Position numbers and translations under genes: made by a program. From contig NW_026262668.1 of assembly GCF_021869535.1 (NCBI RefSeq), positions 14,244,348 through 14,308,347 on the forward strand: 64,000 bases of DNA, read 5' to 3'. Position 1 is the stretch's first letter. Every line of letters begins with the position of its first letter. Below, piece after piece: positions 34,877 to 45,369 of the stretch. The stretch comes from Mytilus californianus. Lineage: Eukaryota > Mollusca > Bivalvia > Mytilida > Mytilidae. The notes beneath the pieces are model-generated. The model saw only the letters and a list, made by a program, of their open reading frames with translations, ran no database searches and was not told the DNA's origin.

Positions 34877-35019
34877 ACAATTATGGCCCCTTAGAAGCGA
34901 TGAATATCCAAAAATTGTCAACCCTTAAAAGTTATTTCACTTCGGGCTGCGCCCTCAGTGAAATAACCTTCTCGTGTTGAAAATTTTGGATATTCACCTT
35001 TTCAACGGGCCATAATTGT
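34877..35019. repeat. Foldback hairpin element, about 143 bp
   Basis: The ends ACAATTATGGCCC and GGGCCATAATTGT are inverted, and pairing continues inward (TGAATATCCAAAA with TTTTGGATATTCA; TTATTTCACT with AGTGAAATAA) around a GC-rich centre, TCGGGCTGCGCCC. It has MITE-like structure. It abuts the family-T tail starting at 35025. Confidence 0.8.
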
Positions 35020-35024
35020 ATATT

Positions 35025-35550
35025 GTTAACCTTACTGTTTGGTCCATTTTTGGTAACATCCTTTTGACGTGACTCAGTATTCATACTTCCCGCCAACGCG
35101 TTATTGTGTTATGGTCATTTTTTTGTAGTTTTGTCTTTCGTTTTTGCTTATGTTCTTTGTCTATAGTGTATATACGCTATTTTGTTTTTCTTTGTTGACA
35201 TAGTTGGTTTTTTTTAGTGATTAAGACTATAACACAATGTTGACTGCTGTACCAAACTTTTTGGCATTTTTACTTATAATGTCTATTTGTTTTATTTACA
35301 CATTGTTGTCAATATAATGGAATTTTATGCAACTGTCACAAACAAGTGTGAGGTTTAGCTAGCTATAAAACCAGGTTTGGTTCATCATTTTCATAAGGAA
35401 ATGCCTGTACTAAGTCAGGAATATGACAGTTGTTTTCAATTCGTATGATGTGTTTCAGCTTTTAATTTTGCCATTTGATAACGGATTTTCCGTTTTGAAT
35501 TTTCCTTGGAGTTCTGCATTTTTGATATTTTACTTTTTATAGGCTTATAA
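35025..35550 (+). mobile_element. Family T PLE 3' UTR, long copy
   Basis: The same order as the UTR following the family-T RT at 2945-2385 on the minus strand: TTGGTCCATTTTTGGTAACA, CTATAACACAATGTTGACTG, GTTGTCAATATAATGGAATT, GACAGTTGTTTTCAATTCGT. No coding part. Confidence 0.75.
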
Positions 35551-35844
35551 ACAAAATCATTCAACAAAATAAAATATATAACAAAGAGGCTGAACGCAAA
35601 GCAAATAAATATATTTAGCAACAGAAACCACATGTGTATATGTATCGCAGTTGACGACTAAATTTAATGGAATTCCAACAAAACACTTATTAATATATAT
35701 TTTAAACAATTTTTGTATGTATTTAGATGACATGTATTTGTAAATCCAGATTATTCTAAATATTTAAAGTAATGTATGCACATATATAATAGTTAATTGA
35801 CTATTGTCCATTTGTAGACTTTTATCATACAATTTATAAATGTG

Positions 35845-36055
35845 GAGCACGATCTGCTTCATCTTGCTGATCACCTCATTTCTCCCTCAGTTTTTGATGG
35901 GGTTGGTGTTGCTCAGTCTAAGGCTTCTAAGTTTAGTTTTGTTTGTCTTTTATCGTTTTTCGTTTTTTTTCTATGGCATTGTCAGTTTGGTTTTGACTAA
36001 TGAGTTTGATTATCCCTTTGGTATCTTTCGTCTCTCTTCTATCAATGATCTTCAT
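35845..36055 (+). mobile_element. Family P PLE 3' UTR fragment
   Basis: GGAGCACGATCTGCTTCATC, TTTTTGATGGGGTTGGTGTT, TGAGTTTGATTATCCCTTTG. The 88-codon frame here is repeat-derived. Confidence 0.65.
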
Positions 36056-36904
36056 ATCAAAATGCATGTAATTTGCCATGCAAAAAGTAGATTAATTAAT
36101 ACATAAATTTTTTTTTAAACTAAGTAGCAAATTCTTGAAAGTACGTGCATTTGTATTTATATGGAATCTGCGTAATACAGACACAGGTTTTTTTCTAAAG
36201 TTAAGCAGCGACAAATATACTACCCGCAATTAAATACAAATTATGAAAATTTTTGACAGTGAATACATTTTTAAAACAATATTGTTAGTTTACAAAATAG
36301 AAACACCCATTGGTTTTCTGTTTTCTGGTCAACTGGTTCTTTGAACTAGCGGCACCAATCGCTTTACTTAAGAAAAAAAAATCAAGACACACTGCCTGTC
36401 AATTCTTAAACTGTGATAAGTATACATCAGTGATAATTCATAATAGTTTGAATTTAACAAGAAGCTATTTGCTATTTGTAATGACAAAATTTGTAAGACA
36501 AGACACAAAAATACACAAAAATAATTTAAAAGTTGTCCTTTTTTAATCAATTCAGGACTTACCGAAATATATGTCAATGAATTTGGGTTGCTAAACGTTC
36601 CAGAGCGATTGAGTTAACCACCTGTTATTTGTAGGTTCCAAATGTTAATGTTTGGTTTAGTAAGCATAATGTTATGTGAACTTAAGCTTTTGTTTATCCT
36701 TTCGTCTTTCTCCTTTGCTCATAGTGATTCTTTTGACTAATAATTTTTTTATTTCCCCTTTGAATCGTCTGCCCATTTTTGACATAGCGTAATACAACTG
36801 AAGCTATTCATGTTTTGTATAGGCCCGTTAGACTGTACCCAGTAAACATGTACAACATTTCTGATAACAATATAAAATCGCCATTCTTAAAATCGACGAA
36901 AGAC
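36056..36904. other. Intron, nothing recognised
   Basis: AT-rich. The open frames on both strands at 36310-36577 overlap each other and lack motifs. Confidence 0.4.
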
Positions 36905-37070
36905 AGAAAAAAGTAAAATAATAAAAATATCGAACTCTAAGGAAAATTCAAAACGGAAAGTCCCTTATCAAATGGCAAAATTAAAAGCTCAAATACATCA
37001 AACGAATGGAAAACAACTGTCATATTCCTGACTTGGTACAGGCATTTCCTTATGTAGAAATACATTGGTA
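36905..37070 (-). mobile_element. Family T PLE 3' UTR fragment
   Basis: Inverted: CGAACTCTAAGGAAAATTCA, CAACTGTCATATTCCTGACT, GGCATTTCCTTATGTAGAAA. It lies 80 bp from the ShKT-1 exon. Confidence 0.7.
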
Positions 37071-37150
37071 AAAAAATTAATAAATTACAGTCAACAACAT
37101 ATTTCACGGAAATGTAAAACACATGATCAAATTTATAGATGTTGAATTAC

Positions 37151-37297
37151 CTGAACATATTCCGCAGAATGCCTGACATCTTTTGTGAGCAATTCTATAC
37201 AAGGTTCCAGTAGTAGCTTTACATAAATCGTACATCATTTCATATAAAGCACAAGAAAAATTGGAATCCTCATCATTAGTGCATGCATTATTTGTTG
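37151..37297 (-). CDS. Exon: ShKT domain 1
   Basis: AAATTTTAG acceptor and TTCAG|GTAATTC donor; 147 nt, phase 1 at both ends. The translation is TNNACTNDEDSNFSC, then MMYDLC and RCQAFCGICS. Six Cys and the C-x3-C-x2-C end match ShKT. It differs strongly in sequence from ShKT-2 at 32.6 kb, so the two domains diverged long ago or were acquired separately. Confidence 0.7.
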
Positions 37298-37734
37298 CTA
37301 AAATTTAAAGAGTAGTTGGAAATTAATGGAATATAGGTCCAATGCTTATGCAAAACTGTCAAAACAACCTGTAAGTTAAACAAACAGCCCAATGACGGTT
37401 TTTAATATCCAAAAGTAACTACGGTGTAGACAACAGCTGTTCACCATCGGAATTGTCGCTAATAAAAGTGTTCTTAAACGTAGGATTATAAATTCTGCTA
37501 TCAAATCCATGTAATTTAAATATGTAAAGTAATATTCAATAAGAAATTTGACTTGCCAAAGTCGTGTAAAACGTTTAGAATGCATTGTGTCAATATATGG
37601 CGAAAATAAAACCCTAAAAAGTGTAACTTTACTTTAAGGTATTGTTGAAGTCCTTTTGCGCAATGATCGGTTTTTCATAGTTTGAGAGACATATGTGATT
37701 GTGATATTGAGTTTTTAACATCTGTAGAAACACA
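37298..37734. other. Intron, nothing recognised
   Basis: Unassigned spacer. Confidence 0.4.
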
Positions 37735-38060
37735 TCAAAGATACCAGGATTATAGTTTAGTACACCAGAATTGCGTTTCCTCTATATAAATCTCATAAGT
37801 GGAACTCGAATCACCAAAACTGGAAGGCTGAATCAAATACTTAGTTCAAAAGCATTATAAACCGAAAATGCAGAGAAATACTACTACGATTATGTATGCC
37901 TAGGATACATAAAACATTTTATCAATGACATTTCAAAATAAAATTACTAAAAAGAGGCCACTAGGCTGGGATTACCCTCGGCGACAAAACTTAAACCAGC
38001 ATTGGTATCAAACCAGTGGTTGTGAAACTCATTATAGATACCAGTCTTATACTTTGGAAC
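37735..38060 (+). repeat. R4 repeat fragments
   Basis: AAGATACCAGGATTATAG...GAATTGCGTTTCCTC...TCATAAGTGGAACTCG (37738-37808) and AACTCATTATAGATACCAGT (38018) are decayed R4 pieces. Confidence 0.5.
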
Positions 38061-38544
38061 GACATTTTGTGTTCTTAAGAAATATGTATGCTAGCTGCCT
38101 ATCCCTTTTTTGACACTAGTGTCATATGCGTAATCATTGCAGCATTGCAGATTTTTTTTTTCTGTTGCGGCAAAGAGTCACGGTCTGTTTCACGCAAACC
38201 GTTTATATAACTGTTTATAATGGACTTTCACCTAACTACGACATACATGTACTTGGTTCAAATAATTGGTAGAACACAATTACAATGAGAAAAAAACACC
38301 AAATCTTAGATTTTGGTATTTTGTGTATTAGTGTAGTATGGAAAGAAAAATATGCCATCAGGAGACAACTCAACATTTTTATTAAAATTTACAAATACAA
38401 CTTGGGTATCCTGACTTTTTTTCGGAATAATTATTATTTTTGTTATTAAAAAAGGGGTTTAAACATAATTTTCACGAGAATGGCTTGCCATCTTTATGAC
38501 CATGACTGGTTTGAAAAATATTAAAAATGAAAGAAAAAACTTTT
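38061..38544. other. Intron, nothing recognised
   Basis: Unassigned AT-rich sequence. Confidence 0.35.
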
Positions 38545-38720
38545 TTAAGTTCATGCATCCGAATTGCTATTTAGGATTTACCTTAATCAGGAATGCACAA
38601 AGCTTAATATTTGAAAGCCAAAAATGTATAAGAACAGAAACAGATAAAGAGCTATATGACCAAAAAAGACCTAAAATAATATTACAATCAATCTAAGGTC
38701 AAATTTGCCTGAGGGAGTTC
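38545..38720 (+). repeat. R5 dispersed repeat
   Basis: CATGCATCCGAATTGCTATT, TTTACCTTAATCAGGAATGC, GAAAGCCAAAAATGTATAAG, AGAGCTATATGACC match the copies at 51828 and 52178. The 66-codon frame across it is repeat-derived. Confidence 0.7.
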
Positions 38721-39096
38721 AAACCTTAGTTTCGTAATAATTTTTAAATTTATAAAGAGACAATTTAAGAAATTGAAACGTCTTATTTGTGTTTTTATCC
38801 TATGAATACAATGAGTTGTCAGTAAACACCAATTGGACAGACAGAAACCCAACCAAGGAAAACCAGAAAAGAGACCTTTTTCATTTGCATTAAACTGTTC
38901 TATAGCAAACTACAGTAAATCAATCTTTTCTTATTTTAAGGAATATATTACAAGTTGTTCTACTATCCGGTCGATTTTTTATAGATAAAACATATTTCAA
39001 AGTTTTTCTTGTCGTATATCATACCGAGAAGCATCAGAATTGATCAAATGAAAGACCGACCGTTAATCGTTTAACAACAAATAATAATGTACATAC

Positions 39097-39357
39097 ATGT
39101 CGAAACAACTGTTACTACAGCGGTCGTTGGAATAGACGTAGTTGATGGTTTAATTGTTGTTGGTTGGACGGTTGTTGGTTGCATAGTTGTTGGTTGAATA
39201 GTTGTTGCTTGCACAGTCGTTTGTTGGACGGTTGTTGGTTGCACAGTTGTTGGTTGAACAGTTGTTGGTTGCACAGTCGTTTGTTGGATTGTCGTTGATT
39301 CAGCAACTGTCGGTCCAACAGTCGTCGGTTTAGAAGTTATTGACATAGTTGTTTGTG
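39097..39357 (-). CDS. Exon: Thr-rich mucin-like linker
   Basis: Acceptor TATTTAAG and donor ACAT|GTATGT give 261 nt, phase 1 at both ends. The translation is built from about 15-bp units coding TTVQP and variants (TTVQQ, TTIQP, TTMQP), framed by TSKPTTVGPTV and TTAVVTVVST. There is no Cys in the repeat. Such Thr/Pro-rich stretches are usually densely O-glycosylated and act as extended spacers. Here it separates the A/B/C modules from the ShKT and Ly6 part. The repeat number is likely polymorphic. Confidence 0.6.
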
Positions 39358-39989
39358 CTTAAATAGTTTATAATCTACGATGAAGGATTTTATTAACAAA
39401 TTATGGACATATCTTTCAGTTATTTTATTTATTTGGCTTTCGTGTAAACTAATGTACAACTGTGACTTTGAGATAAAGAACAGCTGTTCCTTTGCTTTTT
39501 GTGTGATTTTTGCTGTGCAAGTACTGATTTTGTTATTCTATTTTCAAACTTTATTTGGCCTTCATGTAAATTATTGTACAATGTAATATGGATATATGCA
39601 TGAATGTATCAATCATAAAGGCACATATTGAAATAGAGATGCTTCCGATTAATGTTTGTCGTCGCCTGGTTCAAGGACAAATGGGCGTTTTTTCGACTTT
39701 TCTATGCCATCTTTGATTTGTTTCCGTTTATTAAATATTAGGACGAAACCTATATAAAAGGATTGGTATCTACATATTGTGTAATACTTTATGTTTTTCC
39801 CTAGCAGCTACAATTAATTTTTTTTCTCCACTTTCGGCTTCATGCGTATTTGATTTTTTTTGTTAGATCATTTCTGTTGACTGACTGCTAAATTGTATAT
39901 GTTATACTGTAGATACTAGTAGCTGTTAATGAATCGACTTATTTTGTTTACATCAAATAGATTACGTTAACATATAATGCTACTGTGGA
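39358..39989. other. Intron, nothing recognised
   Basis: A 68-codon plus-strand frame at 39380-39586 has hydrophobic composition but no support. Confidence 0.35.
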
Positions 39990-40245
39990 TTCACATTGTT
40001 GTCAATATAATGGAATTATATGCGACTGTCATACAATTGAATGGTTTAGATACCTATTAAACCAGGTTTAATCCACCGTTTCCTACACAAAGAAATGTCT
40101 GTACCAAGCCAGGAAAATGACAGTTGTTTTCCATTCGATTGATGTGTTTCAGCTTTTGATTTTGCTATTTGAAAAAGGACTTTCCGTTTTGAATTTTCCT
40201 TGGAGTTCGGTATTTTATTATTTTACATTTTTCAATTCATTTTCG
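39990..40245 (+). mobile_element. Family T PLE 3' UTR fragment
   Basis: TTGTTGTCAATATAATGGAA, CCAAGCCAGGAAAATGACAG, CTTTCCGTTTTGAATTTTCC. Confidence 0.75.
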
Positions 40246-40639
40246 TAGGTACTTGTTTTCAGGGATTCGAATTATAATCGTAAGTTATTGGAAACATGAT
40301 TTCGTTGTTTTTGAAAATTCTGTATACAAGTCTATAGGAAATTCGTATTTCGTAGAACAGTGGAATTCGTGAATCATGTATTCTAATTTAATTCAAATTT
40401 TATATTCTATTTTTACAAATTTACCCTTTTTGTGGCATTGATACATTCGTGTGACGCACAGTTCATTATTCTATTGTCCTGTATTTGTGTTTTGTCTTAA
40501 ATTAATGTTAAGTGTTCGTTGTTATCCTGTGGTTTACATGTTGAAATGTACTATTATATTATTTATTTATTATTAATGAATTTCTATGTCCTGAATGTTC
40601 TTGCATTTATTTTTACTGTATTTCTGTCACGTAATATGT

Positions 40640-40950
40640 CATTTTAGCGGTATTTGAAACATTGCCATATAAGCGGGAGGTTTGGCTAGCCATAAAACCA
40701 GGTTAAACCCAGTATGTTTTCTTAAAATGTCCTGTACCAAGTCAGGAACATGGCAGTTGTTATCACATAGTCCGTTTCTATGTATGTTGGCGTTTGTTTT
40801 TGTAGCAGTTCAGTGTTTCTATTGTTACGTTTTGTTTCCTCTTATAGTTGATGTGTTTCCCTTAGTTTTGGTTTGTGACCCGGATTTGTTTCAGTTTAAT
40901 CGATTTATGACTATTGAACAGCGGAATACTACTATTGCCTTTATCTAAAC
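40640..40950 (+). repeat. R3 dispersed repeat
   Basis: GTTTGGCTAGCCATAAAACC, GTCAGGAACATGGCAGTTGT, GTTTGTGACCCGGATTTG, ACAGCGGAATACTACTATTG. Its first part resembles the family-T tail, so R3 may be a T variant. The 88-codon frame is repeat-derived. Confidence 0.65.
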
Positions 40951-41639
40951 CAGTAAGTACTCCACGAACAATAATGAATCCACATAAATGTATGCCGTTT
41001 CATGACAGTTACATGTAATCCACTTCATATGAGATTGTTTCAACAAGACGTGCTCATCATTGACAACCTTTTGACGCAATATTCTTTTTTCTGTTGACTT
41101 TCATCATTGTAAAACTTAAGATGCGATTAATTTGTTTCTTTTGATTTTTATCAATGTTTTTAAAAAATGTGAGTCTTCCTATGAAAACATGTGTCGGTTG
41201 TCTTTTACAAATATTGGTAAGTGTCTTGTTGTCTTGTGTCGATGTCAGGCAACACGACTGAAAGCTATAATTTTCTTGAACAATTTTACTTTCAAATTAA
41301 AATTTTCGCATTTAACAAAAATTCAGAGAAAAACAAGCTCATAGCTAAATATATATATATGTTCAATATGATAAGTTTTAAACTTAGATGACGTTTTTGC
41401 TTATCAATTTAATTTAAAAATTCCTGAAATTTGATTTAAATGACAAGGCGGGTCATTTTTTCTATTTCTATAGTTAAATTAATCATTTTTAGAAGTTAAG
41501 TTCTTTAATAAAATTTTAATTATATTATCATATGTTGCTTTACGATGCAAATAGATCAAATACTTAGTTAGCCACGACCTTTGCCATGAGAATGAACACA
41601 CAAATACTAATAAAACCTTAACATAAATCTGATTAAAAT
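40951..41639. other. Intron, nothing recognised
   Basis: A 70-codon frame at 41132 is unsupported. Confidence 0.35.
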
Positions 41640-41702
41640 ACAGGCGAAAGATACCAAAGGGACATTCAAAGTCAAAAGTCAAAATAAACTGACAATGCTA
41701 AA
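41640..41702 (-). mobile_element. Family P PLE tail scrap
   Basis: GGCGAAAGATACCAAAGGGA and AAAATAAACTGACAATG, inverted 3' terminal bases of family P. Confidence 0.55.
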
Positions 41703-42059
41703 GATATGAAATTGTGTAGATTTACCCTGTTTATGATTGTAGCAAATAAAAGTTGCTTCATTTTATCATTCTTTGTTCATGTTGTTAAATATACTGTTTC
41801 AAATTTCATTTTCTTATTGCAGCTAATATTCCTTCAAAATTGAATTCGTATGCTACAATTTACAATTTTGCAGTAAAATCAAAACCGTTAGTTTTTCTAC
41901 GCTTTACACTGCTGATTTCCTTGCTCAATTGAAAGATCGACAACATCGTCTTTTTAAACGGAGCTTCATCTAAATAAATTGGAAATGTAGATACAAATTC
42001 CTCCTTTTAGCTCATGAGATATCTAACTTTGCGAAGAACTACCCTTATTTAAAAACAAA

Positions 42060-42196
42060 CACACCAATGATAATATCATCAAAATGTTAGAATTTTTTAT
42101 CGACAACATACTTGTTGAGTTTGGTGGATTTAAACAGACAGTCGGTATTCCAATGGGTAAAAATTGTGCACCACTACTTGCCGACTTGTGTTGATT
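42060..42196 (+). pseudogene. PLE-like RT fragment, left part (split by an insertion)
   Basis: KMLEFFIDNILVEFGG and QTVGIPMGKNCAPLLADL are RT palm residues in one frame. The frame is cut at 42196. Its continuation is at 43037. Confidence 0.7.
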
Positions 42197-43036
42197 ATAG
42201 GCATAAATGCAAAAAAATGTTAAAATTTTTTGTTTAAGGTGTAATTCCACCATTGATTTCCCCCTATTAGTCTTTGTTAAATTTGCACTTTTCAAAAAAT
42301 TGTGCAGAATTTATCTTTGTTTCAAATAAAGAAATACTTGGCATGAGTAAAGATTTATCCTGTCCAGTACTATAGAAAAAATTTCACATAACATTTCATT
42401 GCATATAAGAAAATAACCATCACTGGAAGTTAACCAATCAAATTTTCCCCCTTTTTTAACCTGTGTACAAGCTTTAGTAACCATGTAACCTCAAGTTTCG
42501 AAAATATTCTATAGAAACCCCAAATAAAGAAATAATGGTGCTTTGAAATACCCAAGATATATGTTTATGACTCAGAAATGTTTTACTGCAATGAAATGTA
42601 GGATCAATTACCTACAACTGTCAAATTCAAGGGAATATTTTTTTTCGACCTATTTTCGTATGCAACCGGATGTGACGTACTATAATTTGGTGGTATTACA
42701 CCTAAAGGGCAATAACTCCTATAAGAAGTCGTCTGACAATTTTGATGTAAATCAATTTGAACATTTCTGCCCCTGTCAGATTTTTCTATTCATAGCTTCA
42801 AGATTATTGACAAAACTGGCATTTTACCCCTCAGTTCTATTTTTAGCCCTGTCTGCAATGTTGGTTGGCAGGCGGGGTCAACATTTTTATTAAAATTTTG
42901 ATACCTTAATGATTGTTTTTTGGCAAGTTTTGATAAGTTTGGTCTAGTTGTTTCAGAGGAAAAGATTTATGTGAAATTATAAACGACGACGACGGACGAC
43001 GGACGCCAAGCGACGAGAAAAGCTCATTTTGCCTTT
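42197..43036 (+). mobile_element. Insertion of about 840 bp inside a PLE RT
   Basis: Splits the RT between LLADL and the YIDD segment. The right part carries GACGACGGACGACGGACGCC and GCGACGAGAAAAGCTCA followed by a T-run, a sequence type I recognise as very common in bivalves. The exact ends and target duplication are not resolved. An ORF of 116 codons inside (42543-42893) has no known motif. Confidence 0.55.
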
Positions 43037-43560
43037 CGTTTTTTTTTAGCTTAACAGTATTTTGCAAAGTCCTTTAATTTCACTTCCAGATATATTGATG
43101 ATATTTTGTCACTCAATAACCAACATTTGAATGAGTACGCACATGTCGTATTACCAAGTAAACTTGCGATTAAGGATACTACTGATAGTAGAAGGTTTAA
43201 TTTAAATCTAGATTTTTCGTCGATATTAGCATAGATGGACGACCTCAAACTACAATCTATGACAAACATGATGATTTTAACTTTGCAATTGTCAAAAGCT
43301 AATCCATTTCTCATCAGTAAAATACTATCTGTTCCATCCTTTGGTGTTTGCATATCTCAATTAATACATGTACGTAACATCCGTGCATTTGTACATTAAA
43401 TGGACTTTATCTACAGGGATGTGCTCCTTACACATAAACTGCTCCAGCAAAGTTCGAGGAAGAACGACTGAAATCGACACTACATAAGTTTTACGGTAAC
43501 CTTCACGAATTAGTTTACCGATACGATGTGTCATTGTCTCAACTCACTGATTAAGCGGTC
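43037..43560 (+). pseudogene. PLE-like RT fragment, right part
   Basis: Resumes with FTSRYIDDILSLNNQHLNEY, then LNLDFSS, FGVCISQL and a decayed C-terminus to about 43560. Stops and frameshifts are present. It forms one copy with 42060-42196. Confidence 0.65.
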
Positions 43561-44044
43561 CTAGAATATTTAGTTACCAGTAAAGTCGTCTGATATGTAA
43601 TTTAACCGATTGTGTGCGTCATAATCTAGTTTGTGACACTTTGATTGAGTATGAATTCGAATGGCGGGAGATGCATGCACAGCTGAAGACGTATATCATG
43701 TCTTGATTCTTTTGGACGGTTCATGCGATTTCCTCGGTTTTGTTTGTTGCATTGCCTTGATTTATTTCTTCCTAATCGATTTACGAGATTCGAACTCAAA
43801 CTCTATTAGACTGTCGCCTTGATTTAAAATCATTCACTATCAGGTTTGTTTCCCCCCGTAGCATACTGTGTTATGATTACAACTTCTTTTCAAGTCGAAT
43901 GCAATAAGCTGCAATAGTCGAAGCATAACCGTAAACCATTTAAGATAGTGTTCCTGTTCTTTGAGATTTATGTAATGTGTTTAATCACACATCCCTGATC
44001 AGTTTGTATGAAGTAGATTATAATCTATATACAAATGTAGTTAC
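43561..44044. other. Intron, nothing recognised
   Basis: Unassigned spacer. A possible remote PLE 3' region near 43640-43740 was not confirmed. Confidence 0.35.
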
Positions 44045-44126
44045 CATTGTATTGCCCGAAAACGCATTCTTGTGTAGTACAATAGCACTTTTGACCAATG
44101 TTGGGCAGCCGTGTACATTCCGCCAT
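44045..44126 (-). CDS. Exon C3 of the repeated Cys module
   Basis: Acceptor GTTTCAG and donor AATG|GTAACT; 82 nt, phase 0 in and phase 1 out. The translation is MAECTRLPNIGQKCYCTTQ then ECVFGQYN. It carries the C-type signature of four Cys with a C-Y-C core and C-x4-C end, shared with C1 (57.5 kb) and C2 (50.5 kb). It closes the third A-B-C module. Confidence 0.65.
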
Positions 44127-44996
44127 CTGAAACAATCGTAACTGTTATTTGTGTAAGCCCTATGCTTTGAATATTATGTATGAACAATTGATGTCCTTAG
44201 CTTTAAATTTTTTCATAATATCTGACAATATATTTAAAGCTGGACTATATATTCAGTTTCTTATTCATTTGTATGTGCATAACAAATAAATATCTCTCTT
44301 GCTAATATACAAAATAAAAGTAGAAATGTAACACAAGTCCATCCAGATAAAATACAGACAAAAATTGATGTGAAAAAAAGACATTCAATGATCACCAAAC
44401 AGCCCGACTTCAATGCCTTGTTAATAGTATCTTCAGATGTGTTTAATTGCAAATTAAGGAATATGTCGAAACCGAAAATAGTTGTCTTGTAAAAAACGCC
44501 TTAAAACTTAGACAGATTTGATGTGCATTTAGAAAACAGCGAAACATTTATTTGATAATCGTGACAAAAATGTGTAAAAAAAAAGGCTGTTTAGTTTTAT
44601 TGTGATTTCAAATTTTTGTTATCGTCATTATTGTCCATTCTATTTCAACGAATGATTTTGATTATTCACGTAATAAATTATTACCTTTTATGACTATGGT
44701 AAAAGTCTCTTGCAGAATAAAAAATGTAAATGATGACATAATTTGCACAGTCAGTGAAGTAATTGGATTATTCCTGAAATTTGCTGATAAAGGAATATAT
44801 ATTCACCAGAACTATTTTCTTTTTCACAGCACTTTTCTGAGAGTATTAATGGGAGAAGAAGAAAGAAATGATCGAATGAAAGGCAGAAAATGTCCATTTA
44901 GTATATTGAGGTAATAGTTGAAAATATGCACAGCTGTAATTATTCATGGTGATTAAAACATATTTGTTTTTTAATTTCAAATAAATCGTCACTTAC
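44127..44996. other. Intron, nothing recognised
   Basis: A 74-codon plus-strand frame at 44690-44914 is unsupported. Confidence 0.35.
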
Positions 44997-45059
44997 ATGG
45001 TTTCCATCACCGCAATGTTTTTTATGTTTTCCATGTTCGTCAATCTGGATTTCACACAC
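44997..45059 (-). CDS. Exon B3 of the repeated Cys module
   Basis: Acceptor CATCTTCAG and consensus donor CAT|GTAAGTG; 63 nt, phase 0 at both ends. The translation VCEIQIDEHGKHKKHCG starts x-C and has a second Cys 13 residues on, like B1 and B2. Confidence 0.65.
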
Positions 45060-45369
45060 CTGAAGATGCAGATGAAAACAATTAGTGCTTACATCAAAAA
45101 GTACTTTCATAGTAAGGTAAAAGCTGTTGTATTCTCTTCAATCACAAGAACAGCCAATTGATTACACGGTATGATATTTAAACACTTCTTAACAAATGTT
45201 GACAAGGAGTATCATCAGTAACCTACAATTTAACGAGAGTTGTGTAGTCCATTTAAACCATGTTGTCTGTAACAAAACATGACTTTGTAGACAATATGTA
45301 TAAGCAGTTTGAAACTCCTATATAATGTCGACATATACACCTACGTCATGAAATTGCAGTAATTCTAAA

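Noticed and set aside
42543-42893. 116-codon frame inside the nested insertion
   Set aside because: No known domain, and the insert looks non-autonomous; kept only as part of the mobile element.
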